A DNA stretch of 39,183 nt from an uncultured bacterium (GTDB lineage Bacteria; Bacteroidota; Bacteroidia; Chitinophagales; CAIODY01), in assembly GCA_903857255.1 (NCBI GenBank), contig CAIODY010000115.1, forward strand, positions 74,068 through 113,250, read 5' to 3'. Each line of letters starts with the position of its first letter. Position 1 is the first letter of the stretch. Below are positions 1 to 9,462 of this stretch, one piece after another. The notes under the pieces are model-generated. The model was not told the origin of the DNA. It saw only the letters and a list, made by a program, of their open reading frames with translations, and did not search any database. Made by a program: the position numbers and the translations under genes.

Positions 1-1532
1 TCAAAACCTGCCATCATCATTCGGGCAACCCAAAAGAAAATAATATCCTGCCCAGTTACCAAGACATTTGTTGGGTAATAATATTTTATCTCTTCATTTT
101 TTGGATTCGTAATGCCATTAAAAATTTCAATCGGCCACAACCATGAGGAGAACCAAGTATCGAGCACATCTTCATCTTGTTTGATGTCTTCAATTTGCAA
201 TGTTGAATTTGCAATTTGTAATTTTTTAAACGCTTCTTCTTTTGTTTCAGCAATAGCGAAAGTGCCATCTGGCGCATAATACGCAGGTATTTGTTGTCCC
301 CACCACAACTGCCGACTGATGCACCAATCGGTGATATTTTCCATCCAATATTTAAACGTGTTGTCGAATTTATCAGGATGAAATTTTACATCGCCACTTT
401 GCTGCGCATGCAAAGTTGGTTTGCTCATTTCGCCCATTTTCAAAAACCATTGTGTGCTGATACGTGGCTCTACCACTGCATTTGTACGTTCGCTAAAACC
501 ATTTTTATTGATGATGTCTTCTTCTTTCGCCAGCAAACCTGCTTCGGCAATGGCTTTCGCAATTTTCTTACGAGCAATGAATCGGTCTTCGCCCACAAAT
601 AATTGAGCAGCTTCGCTCAAAGTTCCGTTTGGATTTAAGGTATCAATGATGGGCAAATTGTGTTTCAAACCAATGTTGTAATCCGCCAAATCGTGCGCTG
701 GTGTGATTTTCAAGCAACCTGTTCCAAATTCTTTATCTACATACTCATCAAAAATGATGGGGATTTTTCTGTTGATTAAAGGCACATAAGCCGATGCCCC
801 TTTCAAATGTGCATAGCGTTCGTCAGTTGGATTTACGCAAATTGCCACATCACCCAAAATCGTTTCTGGTCGAGTTGTGGCGACTGTGATAAATTCCTCT
901 TTCGTAGAATTTGGAATTTCTAAGCGATATTTTACGTAATAAAGTTTCGAGTTTACTTCTTTGTAAATTACTTCTTCATCGCTCAAAGCCGTTAGTGCTG
1001 CTGGGTCCCAGTTAATCATTCGTGCGCCGCGATAAATCAACCCTTTGTTATACAAATCGATAAACACTTTTATTACTGCTTTATAATAATGGTCGTCCAT
1101 TGTAAAACTGGTGCGTTCGTAATCGCAACTACAACCTAATTTTTGCAATTGATGAATAATAATGCCGCCATATTTTTCCTTCCATTCAAAAGCATACTTC
1201 AAAAATTCTTCTCTCGATAAATTCTTTTTGTCAATTCCTTTTTCTTTCAACATGGCTACCACTTTTGCTTCTGTGGCGATGCTGGCATGGTCAGTGCCTG
1301 GCACCCAACAAGCATTTTTGCCCGTCATTCGTGCATGACGAATCAAAATATCTTGAACCGTTTCATTCAGCGTATGCCCCATGTGCAACACTCCTGTAAC
1401 ATTCGGCGGCGGAATCACAATCGTAAATGGTTCACGATTATCGGGCACCGAATGAAAATAATTTTTCTGCATCCAATGTGCAAACCATTTGTCTTCAAAT
1501 GCTGATGGGCTGTATGTTTTGGCTAATTCCAT
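1..1532 (-). CDS. valS: Valine--tRNA ligase, N-terminal part (runs off window)
   Basis: Charges tRNA-Val with valine in the cytoplasm. The ATG at 1532 opens a frame that reads without stops to base 1, giving about 510 residues of a protein usually near 870, so the C-terminal half with KMSKS lies outside the window. Class I signature [13 protein letters not shown] places the HMGH (HIGH) motif at residues 50-53. Further on are WVPGTDHA, the editing-domain stretch [12 protein letters not shown], and [15 protein letters not shown] followed by [14 protein letters not shown], all ValRS hallmarks. It is divergent from trpS with about 140 bases between. A short insertion before DEDVLDTW is encoded by repetitive ttgcaat-type DNA (see findings). 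Confidence 0.96.
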   Translation of the reverse strand, partial: MELAKTYSPSAFEDKWFAHWMQKNYFHSVPDNREPFTIVIPPPNVTGVLHMGHTLNETVQDILIRHARMTGKNACWVPGTDHASIATEAKVVAMLKEKGIDKKNLSREEFLKYAFEWKEKYGGIIIHQLQKLGCSCDYERTSFTMDDHYYKAVIKVFIDLYNKGLIYRGARMINWDPAALTALSDEEVIYKEVNSKLYYVKYRLEIPNSTKEEFITVATTRPETILGDVAICVNPTDERYAHLKGASAYVPLINRKIPIIFDEYVDKEFGTGCLKITPAHDLADYNIGLKHNLPIIDTLNPNGTLSEAAQLFVGEDRFIARKKIAKAIAEAGLLAKEEDIINKNGFSERTNAVVEPRISTQWFLKMGEMSKPTLHAQQSGDVKFHPDKFDNTFKYWMENITDWCISRQLWWGQQIPAYYAPDGTFAIAETKEEAFKKLQIANSTLQIEDIKQDEDVLDTWFSSWLWPIEIFNGITNPKNEEIKYYYPTNVLVTGQDIIFFWVARMMMAGF

Positions 1533-1670
1533 GTTATTCTTTCAAACTTTTTTTTAAATAAAATTGCAATTTGCAATAGTGGCAAAGTTATAAATTGATA
1601 AAGCATCTGTAAAGTGAATTCACTAATTTATGTGCAACATTTGCAAAAAAATATTTTCTATTTTCGCAGC

Positions 1671-2666
1671 ATGGAAACAGTAGTAAGCGGAATTCGCAGC
1701 ACAGGTTGCTTGCACCTTGGTAATTATTTTGGCGCAGTAGGCAATTTTTTAAAAATGCAGGACGATAAAAATTATCACTGTTATTTTTTTATTGCCGATT
1801 TGCATTCGCTTACCACTCATCCCACACCTAATGACTTCAAACGCAATACCAATGAGGTGTTGATTGATTATTTGGCATGCGGCATGGACCCCGAAAAAGT
1901 GGTGTTGTATGCACAAAGCGATGTGCCAGAAATTCCGCAATTGTATTTGTTGTTGAACATGATTGCTTATAAAGGTGAGTTGGAAAAAGTGGCATCGTTT
2001 AAAGATAAAATTCGCAAGCAAGATGAAAATGTGAATGCAGGTTTGCTCACTTATCCAGTGTTGATGGCGGCTGATATTTTAATTCACAAAGCCACCAAAG
2101 TGCCTGTGGGCAAAGACCAAGTGCAGCATTTAGAAATGACTCGAAATTTTAGCAACCGCTTTAATCATTTGTATAAAAACGATTTTTTTCCTGAATGTTA
2201 TCCTTTCACATTTAGCGGAAACCCAATCACAGTGCCTGGTTTGGACGGCACAGGCAAAATGGGAAAGAGCGATGGCAACGGAATTTACTTACGCGATGAG
2301 CCTGAAATCATTCGCAAAAAAGTGATGAAAGCGGTAACGGATAGTGGACCAACACAACCAAATTCCGACATGCCCGATTCGATAAAAAATATTTTTACGC
2401 TGATGAAATTAGTGTCGCAAGAGGCTACTGTGGCTCATTTCGAAGCTGCTTATAATAATTGTACCATTCGCTATGGTGATTTGAAAAAACAATTAGCTGA
2501 AGATATTATTTTGTTCACCAACCCAATGAGGGAAAAAATAAAATCCATCATCAACAATAAAACTTACCAAGAAAAAGTGTTGAAAATGGGTGCCGAAAAA
2601 GCACGAGAAAGTGCCAGCAAAACTTTGAATGGTGTGAGAGAAATTATTGGAATGAATAGAATGTAA
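1671..2666 (+). CDS. trpS: Tryptophan--tRNA ligase
   Basis: Charges tRNA-Trp. 331 residues from the ATG at 1671, the normal TrpRS length. The open frame extends upstream to 1614, but those residues do not look like TrpRS, while METVVSGIRSTGCLHLGNYF is the standard start. Class I motifs are visible: HLGN (HIGH equivalent) at residues 15-18 and KMGKS (KMSKS equivalent) at 196-200 followed by DGNGIYL. The LLTYPVLMAADIL segment is also typical of the family. A TATTTTCG box at 1659-1666 resembles a -7 element but sits so close to the ATG that the message would be almost leaderless; I treat that promoter as weak. Confidence 0.96.
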   Translation: METVVSGIRSTGCLHLGNYFGAVGNFLKMQDDKNYHCYFFIADLHSLTTHPTPNDFKRNTNEVLIDYLACGMDPEKVVLYAQSDVPEIPQLYLLLNMIAYKGELEKVASFKDKIRKQDENVNAGLLTYPVLMAADILIHKATKVPVGKDQVQHLEMTRNFSNRFNHLYKNDFFPECYPFTFSGNPITVPGLDGTGKMGKSDGNGIYLRDEPEIIRKKVMKAVTDSGPTQPNSDMPDSIKNIFTLMKLVSQEATVAHFEAAYNNCTIRYGDLKKQLAEDIILFTNPMREKIKSIINNKTYQEKVLKMGAEKARESASKTLNGVREIIGMNRM

Positions 2667-2705
2667 ATCATTTAGAATTACATTTGCCTACAAAACAAAT
2701 TTATC

Positions 2706-2900
2706 ATGCAAGAATTAGTAAAGTCAATTAGCGAAAAAGCAGGTATCAGCGAAGAACAAGCACAAAAAGCATTAGATGCGGTTGTAGAATATGCCAAAGA
2801 AAAAGTGCCACCAGCTTTTCAAGGCATGGTTGATGGCTTGTTGAAAGGCGAAAAGCCAAGCGGACTCGGAGGTTTGATGGGCGGCTTGTTTGGCAAATAA
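2706..2900 (+). CDS. Small conserved helical protein, function unknown
   Basis: 64 residues. The N-terminal 45 residues (ELVKSISEKAGISEEQAQKAL...) form predicted amphipathic helices reminiscent of the short helical DUF2267/DUF937-type families, and the tail is Gly-rich (GLGGLMGGLFGK). No signal peptide or membrane segment. It lies 39 bases after trpS on the same strand and 52 bases before the TonB receptor, so it could be read from the trpS transcript. The family comparison is from memory of pattern and is uncertain; the coding call rests on the clean frame, the conserved-looking composition and the placement. Confidence 0.75.
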   Translation: MQELVKSISEKAGISEEQAQKALDAVVEYAKEKVPPAFQGMVDGLLKGEKPSGLGGLMGGLFGK

Positions 2901-2952
2901 TTTCATCGTGTTTTTATTTTGAAATTCTCTTAAATCAAATTTCGATTTTTTT

Positions 2953-5322
2953 ATGAAAAAAATTTGTTTGTTGATTTTAATTTTTTCCTGCACAAAACTT
3001 TTTGCTCAACATACGCAAACGATTGTGGGCAGTGTGTTTGACAAAGAAACCAAATCAGCCATCATCGGTGCAACAATTTTAATGACTGATGACACAACGC
3101 ATCAAACTGGCTCTGCAACTGATGTTGATGGAAATTTCAAGTTGCAAAATATTGTTGTTGGCAAACACGATTTTCAAATTAATGCCATCGGCTATCATAG
3201 CAATACAATGATGAATGTGTTGGTTACCAGCGGCAAAGAAGTGGTATTGAATATGGAGTTGGAAAAATCAATTCATCAGTTAAAATCAGTAAAAATTACA
3301 ACTGATAAAAAGAACGCACAAAACGAAATGGCGATGGCAAGTGCCAGAACTTTTGATGTGCAAGAAACCGAACGCTATGCTGGAAGCCGCCAAGACCCTG
3401 CACGAATGGCAAGTAATTTTGCTGGAGTGAGTGGTACAGATGATTCCCGAAATGACATTGTAGTTCGTGGAAATTCACCACTGGGCGTTGTTTGGCGATT
3501 AGAAGACATGGATATTTTCAACCCAAATCATTTTAATATTCCGGGTTCAACTGGCGGACCAGTGAGCATAATCAACAATAAAACACTTGCCAACAGTGAT
3601 TTTTTTACTGGTGCATTTCCTGCTGAATATGGAAATGGAACTGCTGGAGTTTTTGATTTGAAATTAAAAAATGGGAATACTGAAAAACGAGAAAGTTCTG
3701 TTCAGTTTGGTGTGATGGGTGCAGAAGTGGCTACTGAAGGCTATTTCAGCAAACAATCAAAAGCAAGTTATCAGTTGGCTTATCGTTATGCAACGTTAGA
3801 TTGGTTGAATAGTTTGCACATTCCGATTGGAACAAATTCAATTCCGAAATACCAGGATGCTACTTTCAAATTGAATTTTCCCATCAACAAAAAAAGTAAG
3901 CTAACAGTGTTTGGGATTGGCGGTTTGAGCAAAATTGATTTAGTGGTAAGTAAATTTTCAAAGCCACCAACTGAAACTTATGGCGAAGATGACCGTGACC
4001 AATATTTCAAATCGAATATGGCTGTTGTGGGTGCAGGATATTCTTATAGATTGAGTAATAAGGCTTACATGAAAATTACTGTTGCTAAACAATGGCAGGT
4101 TGTAGATGTACATCAGACAAGGGTTTACAGAAATGCTAATTATGTGATTGATTCTATGAAACCGATTTTAGGCTATAATTTTTTAGAAGGAAAAAATTGT
4201 TTGAGTTGGTTTGTAAATAAACAACTTAACACTCAACATACTTTAAAAATTGGCTTTCAAGCCGAACAAGAAATTTATAAATTCATTGACAGCACTCGTG
4301 AACTGACTTACGATTGGCGCAAAAGATGGGACTATAATGGTAACGCTTTTTTATTTCAACCTTACATTCAATACAAATATAAAATCACGGATAGTTTGAT
4401 TTTTACAGCTGGAATTCATGGTCAAATTTTTACTTTGAACAACAACAGCAAATCAATCGAACCTCGAATGGGTTTAAAAAAAATAATGAAAGGCAATCAA
4501 AGCATTGGCTTTGCAACTGGCTTGCACAGCCAAACACAGCCGATGTATGCTTATTTTTATGCGCCAAACGGAAGCACTTATAATAAAGATATGGGCTTTA
4601 CAAAAAGTGTTCATGCTGTGTTGAGTTATGACAAATCATTGAGTAAATATTTACGCATTAAAATTGAAACGTACTATCAATATTTACTTGATGCGCCAAT
4701 TGAAAGCCGCACTGGAAGTAGTTTTTCATTGCTCAATATGGGTTCATCTTTCTCCAGATTTTTTCCTGATACGCTTGTGAATAAAGGAGTTGGCAGAAAC
4801 TATGGATTAGAATTTACCGTGGAAAAATTTTTCAGCAAAGGATTTTATTACATGCTCACAGGTTCGTTGTATGATTCAAAAGCAAAAGGAAACGACGGTG
4901 TGTGGCGCAATACAGATTTCAATGGCAATTTTGTTTTGAATGTTTTAGGTGGTTACGAAAAAAATATTTCTAAAAATACCACATTCAGTGTTGGCGGGAA
5001 AATAACTTGGGGTGGCGGAAAGCGTTATTCAGCTTATGATTCGGCTCGTTCAAAACAAATTGCCGATATTGCTGTGGTAGAAAATTCACGAAATAGTTTT
5101 CAATTCAAAAATTATTTCCGAGCTGATTTGAAATTGGGAATACGCATCAACGTGAAAAAACTAACACACGAAATCGCTATTGATTTAGTGAATGTCACGA
5201 ACAAGCAAAATATTCTTGGATATAGCTATGAACCTGATTTGCAAACACAAGGAAGAAGCCCATTTGTGATGCAATATCAATTGGGTTTTCTACCTCTATT
5301 TTATTACAAAGTTGATTTTTAA
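2953..5322 (+). CDS. TonB-dependent receptor with CarboxypepD_reg-like N-terminal domain
   Basis: Outer-membrane receptor, 789 residues. Residues 1-19 are a signal peptide (MKKICLLILIFSCTKLFAQ). Residues about 24-110 form the carboxypeptidase-regulatory-like beta domain common on Bacteroidota receptors (IVGSVFDKETKSAIIGATI, then DGNFKLQNIVVGKHDF). A plug-like region follows at about 140-240, with NDIVVRGNSPLGVVWRLEDM and FFTGAFPAEYGNGTAGVFDL. The rest is barrel-like, with alternating aromatics and a terminal Phe (YKVDF). There is no SusD-like partner beside it, so a glycan substrate is not indicated; the ligand is unknown. The barrel is somewhat shorter than in classical siderophore receptors. 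The thioesterase gene follows almost directly. Confidence 0.9.
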   Translation: MKKICLLILIFSCTKLFAQHTQTIVGSVFDKETKSAIIGATILMTDDTTHQTGSATDVDGNFKLQNIVVGKHDFQINAIGYHSNTMMNVLVTSGKEVVLNMELEKSIHQLKSVKITTDKKNAQNEMAMASARTFDVQETERYAGSRQDPARMASNFAGVSGTDDSRNDIVVRGNSPLGVVWRLEDMDIFNPNHFNIPGSTGGPVSIINNKTLANSDFFTGAFPAEYGNGTAGVFDLKLKNGNTEKRESSVQFGVMGAEVATEGYFSKQSKASYQLAYRYATLDWLNSLHIPIGTNSIPKYQDATFKLNFPINKKSKLTVFGIGGLSKIDLVVSKFSKPPTETYGEDDRDQYFKSNMAVVGAGYSYRLSNKAYMKITVAKQWQVVDVHQTRVYRNANYVIDSMKPILGYNFLEGKNCLSWFVNKQLNTQHTLKIGFQAEQEIYKFIDSTRELTYDWRKRWDYNGNAFLFQPYIQYKYKITDSLIFTAGIHGQIFTLNNNSKSIEPRMGLKKIMKGNQSIGFATGLHSQTQPMYAYFYAPNGSTYNKDMGFTKSVHAVLSYDKSLSKYLRIKIETYYQYLLDAPIESRTGSSFSLLNMGSSFSRFFPDTLVNKGVGRNYGLEFTVEKFFSKGFYYMLTGSLYDSKAKGNDGVWRNTDFNGNFVLNVLGGYEKNISKNTTFSVGGKITWGGGKRYSAYDSARSKQIADIAVVENSRNSFQFKNYFRADLKLGIRINVKKLTHEIAIDLVNVTNKQNILGYSYEPDLQTQGRSPFVMQYQLGFLPLFYYKVDF

Positions 5323-5332
5323 ACAAAAAAAT

Positions 5333-5767
5333 ATGCCTCGATTAAAACTTAAATTTCCCTGCGAAAAAATTTTCTCTACTAAAATTTCTATTCGAATAAC
5401 TGATTTGAATTATGGCGGTCACATGGGCAACGATGCACTGTTATCAATGGTTCACGAAGCCCGTGTACAATTTTTTAACAGTATAGGTGTAAGTGAAATT
5501 GAGTTTTTTGGTGTTTCTGTTATCATGAGTGATGTGTTGGTGCAATATAAAAGTGAAGGTTTTGCTGGCGATAAATTATTGTTTGAAATTGGCGTTGATG
5601 ATATTGCTGAACGCAGTTTCGATATTTGGTACCATATTTTTAAAATGATGAATGATGAAAAAAAAGAAGTGGCCATTGTGAAAACTGGCATGATGTGCTT
5701 TGATTACAATGCTCGTAAAACAACCGCCATTCCTGCGAAATTTAAAGAAACGTTTTCGGTAGAATAA
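5333..5767 (+). CDS. Acyl-CoA thioesterase, hotdog fold (4HBT/YbgC-like)
   Basis: 144 residues from the ATG at 5333. An in-frame ATG at 5312 would overlap the receptor gene, whereas MPRLKLKFPCEKIFS starts right after it and gives the usual family length. The segment RITDLNYGGHMGNDALLSMV fits the hotdog active-site loop and helix (general pattern D-x-N-x-x-x-H-x-x-N), followed by the beta strands DVLVQYKSEGFAGDKLLFEI. Likely hydrolyses a small acyl-CoA; the substrate cannot be told. It sits 10 bases downstream of the TonB receptor stop, so it is probably co-transcribed, and a strong terminator follows. Confidence 0.85.
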   Translation: MPRLKLKFPCEKIFSTKISIRITDLNYGGHMGNDALLSMVHEARVQFFNSIGVSEIEFFGVSVIMSDVLVQYKSEGFAGDKLLFEIGVDDIAERSFDIWYHIFKMMNDEKKEVAIVKTGMMCFDYNARKTTAIPAKFKETFSVE

Positions 5768-5770
5768 AAA

Positions 5771-5800
5771 AGAGGAGTAAAATTTTACTCCTCTTTTTTT
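5771..5800 (+). terminator. Bidirectional intrinsic terminator (perfect palindrome)
   Basis: A 24-base perfect palindrome (arm AGAGGAGTAAAA at 5771-5782, its complement at 5783-5794) runs into a T tract on the plus strand and is preceded by an A tract. It can therefore stop both the thioesterase transcript and the convergent MbnP-lipoprotein transcript. Confidence 0.93.
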
Positions 5801-5809
5801 GCAACCGAC

Positions 5810-6601
5810 TTACTCATAATGAAACAAATTAGCAATATTGTTGCTGATTTTATTTGCCACTGTTGATGAATTTGCTGCCACATTTGCCACAGATAAATTA
5901 GCACTTTGATTCAATTGCACACCAGTCAATAATTTACTGTAATCAATAATGATGTGAACATATTGCGGCGTATTTGCCGCAACAGTGTAATCTTGTTCTG
6001 GCATATTGATATTCGTCAAATGAGCATTGGTGCCAATTTTATAAGTGAATGGCTGCATATTGGCAACACTTCCATTGGCATTTGTTGTGGTATCTATCTT
6101 GCCTTGAAAATTTACAAACACGTACCCATCGCTACTCGAATAAGTTGAATTAAACCACATGGCTGGTGTATTGAAAATCGAACCAGTGGTTGGTGAAGCT
6201 GCATTGGTAGCGGCATCTAAGCCGACACTAAAGTTCACTGATTTATAATTTCCAACAGGAATATTGCCAATGACATAGGCTTCATTTTCCATTACTTTCA
6301 AAAAACTAAAGCCCGAAAAGTCAACAACAGAGCCATCTAACTTAACTGCTTGCACATGCGAAATAAACATTTGCGCTAAATGCACTGAAATTTTTCTTCC
6401 GCTTGATAATGTATAAACCGAATCGTAATTATCAACTTCAGTTGTATCAACATTGGTATGCAAATGCAGAATCAACGTGCCATTAGGCGTTGCAGCAGTT
6501 GTTGTGGTGGTTGATGAATCTTTTTTGCAAGAAAAGATAGAAATAAAAAATGCCAAGAAAATGACAAAGAAAATTGTTTTTGAAATATTATTTGATTCCA
6601 T
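5810..6601 (-). CDS. MbnP-like lipoprotein, probable copper-associated
   Basis: 263 residues. Lipoprotein signal ending at SIFSC-KKD with Cys25 as the lipidated residue. The mature part (GTLILHLHTNVD, then GRKISVHLAQMFIS, GNIPVGNYKSVNFSVGLD, MWFNSTYSSSDGYVFVNFQG, and VHIIIDYSKLL) follows the layout of the MbnP family, which occurs with copper-binding systems (MbnP/MbnH) in other bacteria. No MbnH-like di-heme partner is next to it. It is the last gene of a three-gene minus-strand set after the Met-rich barrel (13-base gap), which supports a metal role. Family assignment is pattern-based; the copper role is inferred. Confidence 0.75.
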   Translation of the reverse strand: MESNNISKTIFFVIFLAFFISIFSCKKDSSTTTTTAATPNGTLILHLHTNVDTTEVDNYDSVYTLSSGRKISVHLAQMFISHVQAVKLDGSVVDFSGFSFLKVMENEAYVIGNIPVGNYKSVNFSVGLDAATNAASPTTGSIFNTPAMWFNSTYSSSDGYVFVNFQGKIDTTTNANGSVANMQPFTYKIGTNAHLTNINMPEQDYTVAANTPQYVHIIIDYSKLLTGVQLNQSANLSVANVAANSSTVANKISNNIANLFHYE

Positions 6602-6614
6602 AAAATTTTTGTTT

Positions 6615-7694
6615 TTAAAATTGATAATTAATGTTTGCGTTGATTACATTTTTTATTGGCACTTGTACACCATTGTATTTTTGATAAGCCTGCAAGCCAT
6701 ATTCAGCACTGATTTTCATGGCTTTGTTAGCTGTTAGTTGAATTGGAAATGATGTACCAACAAAACATCGAAGTGTGTTGCCACCATAATTAATTGTGTT
6801 TGCTGCTGGTTCATTTAAAGCATAAATGGAAGCATCAACGTCATGAATTTTTCCAACACTTGCTGCTTCGACTCTTACTGATGGATTTAACCATTTGAAA
6901 ATAGAATAAGCACTCCAAATGTTGATGGTTGCTATATTTCCGAGCCGATAATGATTGCTGTTGAATGATGTTTTGATAGATGAATTGAATTGAGTGCCAA
7001 TGGCAAATTTATTTTGTTGAAACTTGTAACTCAAGCCTGGCAATACATCCAGCGTTCCAGTTCCCAATTGCATCATGTAAGTCAAATTAGAATTTGGATA
7101 AAATACATCATCGCTTTTTCCTTTTTGGTTGATGCTACCAGTTGGCAAATTCAATCCGCCAGTAACAATTAATTCGCTGTTTTCATCTTTCAGCAAAGCA
7201 TACATAGCATACAATTGTGCATCACCAAAACCAGCACTCATCATACTTGGCATCGTGCCATTGCTTCCCATCATTTCCATGCCAGGCATATTCATTGCTG
7301 CGGTTGGCAACATTTGCATATTCATTGAATTGCTATTAAAATTCAACATACCCATCACAGTTAATCTATCCGAAATGCCATACATACCCATCAGCATGTA
7401 CATCTGCATTTGCATTTTGGTTGATGCAGCGATGTAAGTCTTAAAAACTTCATTGGTGCTAATGTTTGATGAGCCATCAAGCAATCCATTCATGTTCATT
7501 TGCATAAAATTGTAAGCCAACATCCACTCTTTTTTTTTGTGAACATGGCTAAACATAATGCCTGCTGGTGCTAAATTTTTCGAGCAACAACAATTGCTGT
7601 TGCAAACAAATGAGCTGTCGGAAGCTGCATTTGAATTATGTTGTAGCAAAGTGAAACATATCACGATGCTCAACATCAACCTACTTTTTTTCAT
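6615..7694 (-). CDS. Met-rich outer-membrane beta-barrel protein (MetA/phenol-type transporter fold)
   Basis: 359 residues with signal peptide (MKKSRLMLSIVICFTLLQHNSNAA). The mature N-terminus has a CNSNCCCS cluster, then APAGIMFSHVHKKKEWMLAYNFMQMNM. The protein is unusually Met-rich (MQMQMYMLMGMYG, MNMQMLPTAAMNMPGMEMMG) and ends NANINYQF, with a terminal Phe as in outer-membrane barrels. The pattern resembles 'transporter'-type barrels found beside MbnP genes. Met and Cys clusters are soft-metal ligands, so binding or passage of Cu(I) is a reasonable inference, not shown. It lies between the Cys-rich gene and the MbnP gene on one strand. Confidence 0.75.
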   Translation of the reverse strand: MKKSRLMLSIVICFTLLQHNSNAASDSSFVCNSNCCCSKNLAPAGIMFSHVHKKKEWMLAYNFMQMNMNGLLDGSSNISTNEVFKTYIAASTKMQMQMYMLMGMYGISDRLTVMGMLNFNSNSMNMQMLPTAAMNMPGMEMMGSNGTMPSMMSAGFGDAQLYAMYALLKDENSELIVTGGLNLPTGSINQKGKSDDVFYPNSNLTYMMQLGTGTLDVLPGLSYKFQQNKFAIGTQFNSSIKTSFNSNHYRLGNIATINIWSAYSIFKWLNPSVRVEAASVGKIHDVDASIYALNEPAANTINYGGNTLRCFVGTSFPIQLTANKAMKISAEYGLQAYQKYNGVQVPIKNVINANINYQF

Positions 7695-7778
7695 TGTAAA
7701 ATTGTTTGTTGATTTAAAATAAATGATTGTAGCATTTCATTTTTTGTGAAATGCTTTCGTTAAAATCAATAAGTCAAA

Positions 7779-8147
7779 TTAACAACAAGGCGGATGGAAA
7801 ATTCCTTTGGAATGCAAGAACAGAGTGGAATTGAAAGCAATTGGAAATTGCAATTCAAAATTTTTATTCAGCTCAATTTTAAAGTCAGATTTTTTTTCGC
7901 AAAATAATTCTTCAAATTTTTCTTTTGAACTAGTTGGGTTGGGTGCTTTTTCATTTTTATCATCTTCATTCAACTGTTTTTTTAATTGACAAGAACCATG
8001 ACAACAACTTTTTTTCTTGAAACGATTTTCACACAAATTTTTAGCAATGAAAGTTTGATTCATTTTGAAATTAACTATCACCAAAACTTTTGTAAAGCTT
8101 TGAAATAACACTACAGCAGCTAATATTATGAACAGAATGTTTTTCAA
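7779..8147 (-). CDS. Small Cys/Lys-rich membrane-anchored protein of a metal-handling set
   Basis: 122 residues from a TTG at 8147. The open frame continues upstream to 8270, but that part overlaps the permease gene end, and a strong promoter lies at 8156-8186. The TTG start gives MKNILFIILAAVVLFQSF, a clean membrane segment or signal. The body has AKNLCENRFKKKSCCHGSCQLKKQL and ends HPPCC. The N-C-x-N-R...C-x-G-x-C-x-L-K-K-Q-L pattern recurs in small Bacteroidota proteins next to metal transport genes (recalled, not searched). Likely the first gene of the set with the Met-rich barrel and MbnP lipoprotein. Function unknown; metal binding inferred from Cys/His content. Confidence 0.72.
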   Translation of the reverse strand: MKNILFIILAAVVLFQSFTKVLVIVNFKMNQTFIAKNLCENRFKKKSCCHGSCQLKKQLNEDDKNEKAPNPTSSKEKFEELFCEKKSDFKIELNKNFELQFPIAFNSTLFLHSKGIFHPPCC

Positions 8148-8155
8148 TTGTGCTG

Positions 8156-8186
8156 CAAAGGTAGTTGGATAAAAGAATGAAAACAA
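8156..8186 (-). promoter_or_regulatory. Bacteroidota-type promoter for the metal-handling genes
   Basis: On the minus strand a TAccTTTG box (8156-8163) follows a TTG (8184-8186) with 20 bases between, matching the -33/-7 pattern of the Bacteroidota primary sigma factor. It lies between the permease stop at 8206 and the TTG start at 8147, so the message would have a leader of only a few bases. It supports the downstream start choice. Confidence 0.65.
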
Positions 8187-8205
8187 ATGATTTTTCTCAT
8201 CACCA

Positions 8206-9462
8206 TTATTTGAATTGAATAGCTTGTTTGGCGGCTCTGTATGCTGGCATCCATGAAGTAGCAATGCCAATTAACAGCATCACAAAAATAATTTTAACCA
8301 CATCGAACAACTGCAAATCAACTGGGTAAGCATCCACAACAAATGAGTTGCCGCCCAATTTTAGTAGATGAAAATGTTGTTGCAAAAGGCAAATCAATAA
8401 ACCAATTGTTAAGCCGATTAATGTGCCAAAACCTGCGGCTATCATACCTTCTAATAAGAAAATATTTTTTATCAAACTGCTATCAGCACCTAGAGTTTGT
8501 AAAACACCAATGTCTTTTTTCTTATCAATGGCTACCATGCTCAAGCTGCCAATCATATTGAATGATGCAATGATTAAGATGAAACTTAAAATGCTAAACA
8601 CCACCCATTTTTCAATTTTCATAATTCGATAGGTGAATGAATTTTGCTCAAAGCGATTTTTGATTTCCACTTTGTTATTGAAAATTTCTGATAATTTTCT
8701 TTTTACAGAATGCTCATCTGACGAGCTTGTTAAAGCAATATTCAACAAACTCACTTCATCTGAATAATCTAATAAATCTTTCAAGATTTGATAATCAATG
8801 AAACAATATTTGTTGTCAAAATCTTGTTGAATGGCAAATGTGCCAGCAGGAAAAACTTGTACAGAATGAAATGCATCAAACGGATTGGTGGTAATATTTT
8901 CTGCTTTTCTGTTAGGCAAAAATATTTGCATTGGCTCGTTCATAAATTCAGGATTGATGCCCAAAGATTGCGCTACACCTGCGCCTGGCACAATATTGTA
9001 TTGATACAATGTTTCGTTATTGCTTTCGTCAAAAATTGTATCAGTACTTAATTTAAAATTGCCTTTGTAAATATTTTTTGGCACATCGCTCACTTTCGAA
9101 AAATGTTCATCAACACCTTGCATGGTGGCAATGAATTGTTGATTATGAAAACGCATCAGCGCATTTTCTTCTACACATTTCGATACCGCTTTTATGCCTT
9201 GCAATTCATGCAATTGTTTCCATTGTGAATCATTCAAATGAAAAGTTTTTCCTTCGATGGGTGTTACTTGCAAATCGCTGTTAAACGAATGATACAATGA
9301 AATTACCAAAGTTTCAAAACCATTAAAAACGCTCAAAACAATTATTAATGCTGCTGTTCCAACGGCAATAGCACCCACAGTAATCCAATTAAGTACATTG
9401 ATGGCGGCTGTACTTTTTTTTGAAAAAAAATATCGAAGTGCTATTTTGAAAGAGAGTTTCAT
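8206..9462 (-). CDS. ABC transporter permease, LolC/E-FtsX (MacB-PCD) family
   Basis: 418 residues, inner membrane. The N-terminus KIALRYFFSKKSTAAINVLNW and the first membrane helix (about 26-48, VGAIAVGTAALIIVLSVFNG) are typical of LolC/LolE-type permeases. A large periplasmic domain follows, then three C-terminal helices in an FtsX domain, with MVAIDKKKDIGVLQTLGAD and LLEGMIAAGFGTLIGL. The family moves lipoproteins or other lipids out of the inner membrane with a LolD-type ATPase, which is not in this window. The start at 9462 directly abuts the stop of the omega-amidase gene, so the two are translationally close. Confidence 0.88.
   Translation of the reverse strand: MKLSFKIALRYFFSKKSTAAINVLNWITVGAIAVGTAALIIVLSVFNGFETLVISLYHSFNSDLQVTPIEGKTFHLNDSQWKQLHELQGIKAVSKCVEENALMRFHNQQFIATMQGVDEHFSKVSDVPKNIYKGNFKLSTDTIFDESNNETLYQYNIVPGAGVAQSLGINPEFMNEPMQIFLPNRKAENITTNPFDAFHSVQVFPAGTFAIQQDFDNKYCFIDYQILKDLLDYSDEVSLLNIALTSSSDEHSVKRKLSEIFNNKVEIKNRFEQNSFTYRIMKIEKWVVFSILSFILIIASFNMIGSLSMVAIDKKKDIGVLQTLGADSSLIKNIFLLEGMIAAGFGTLIGLTIGLLICLLQQHFHLLKLGGNSFVVDAYPVDLQLFDVVKIIFVMLLIGIATSWMPAYRAAKQAIQFK

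Noticed and set aside
1659-1666. TATTTTCG as the trpS promoter
   Set aside because: It is only five bases from the ATG, and the nearest TTG gives a spacer of about 15, shorter than usual; kept as a remark only.
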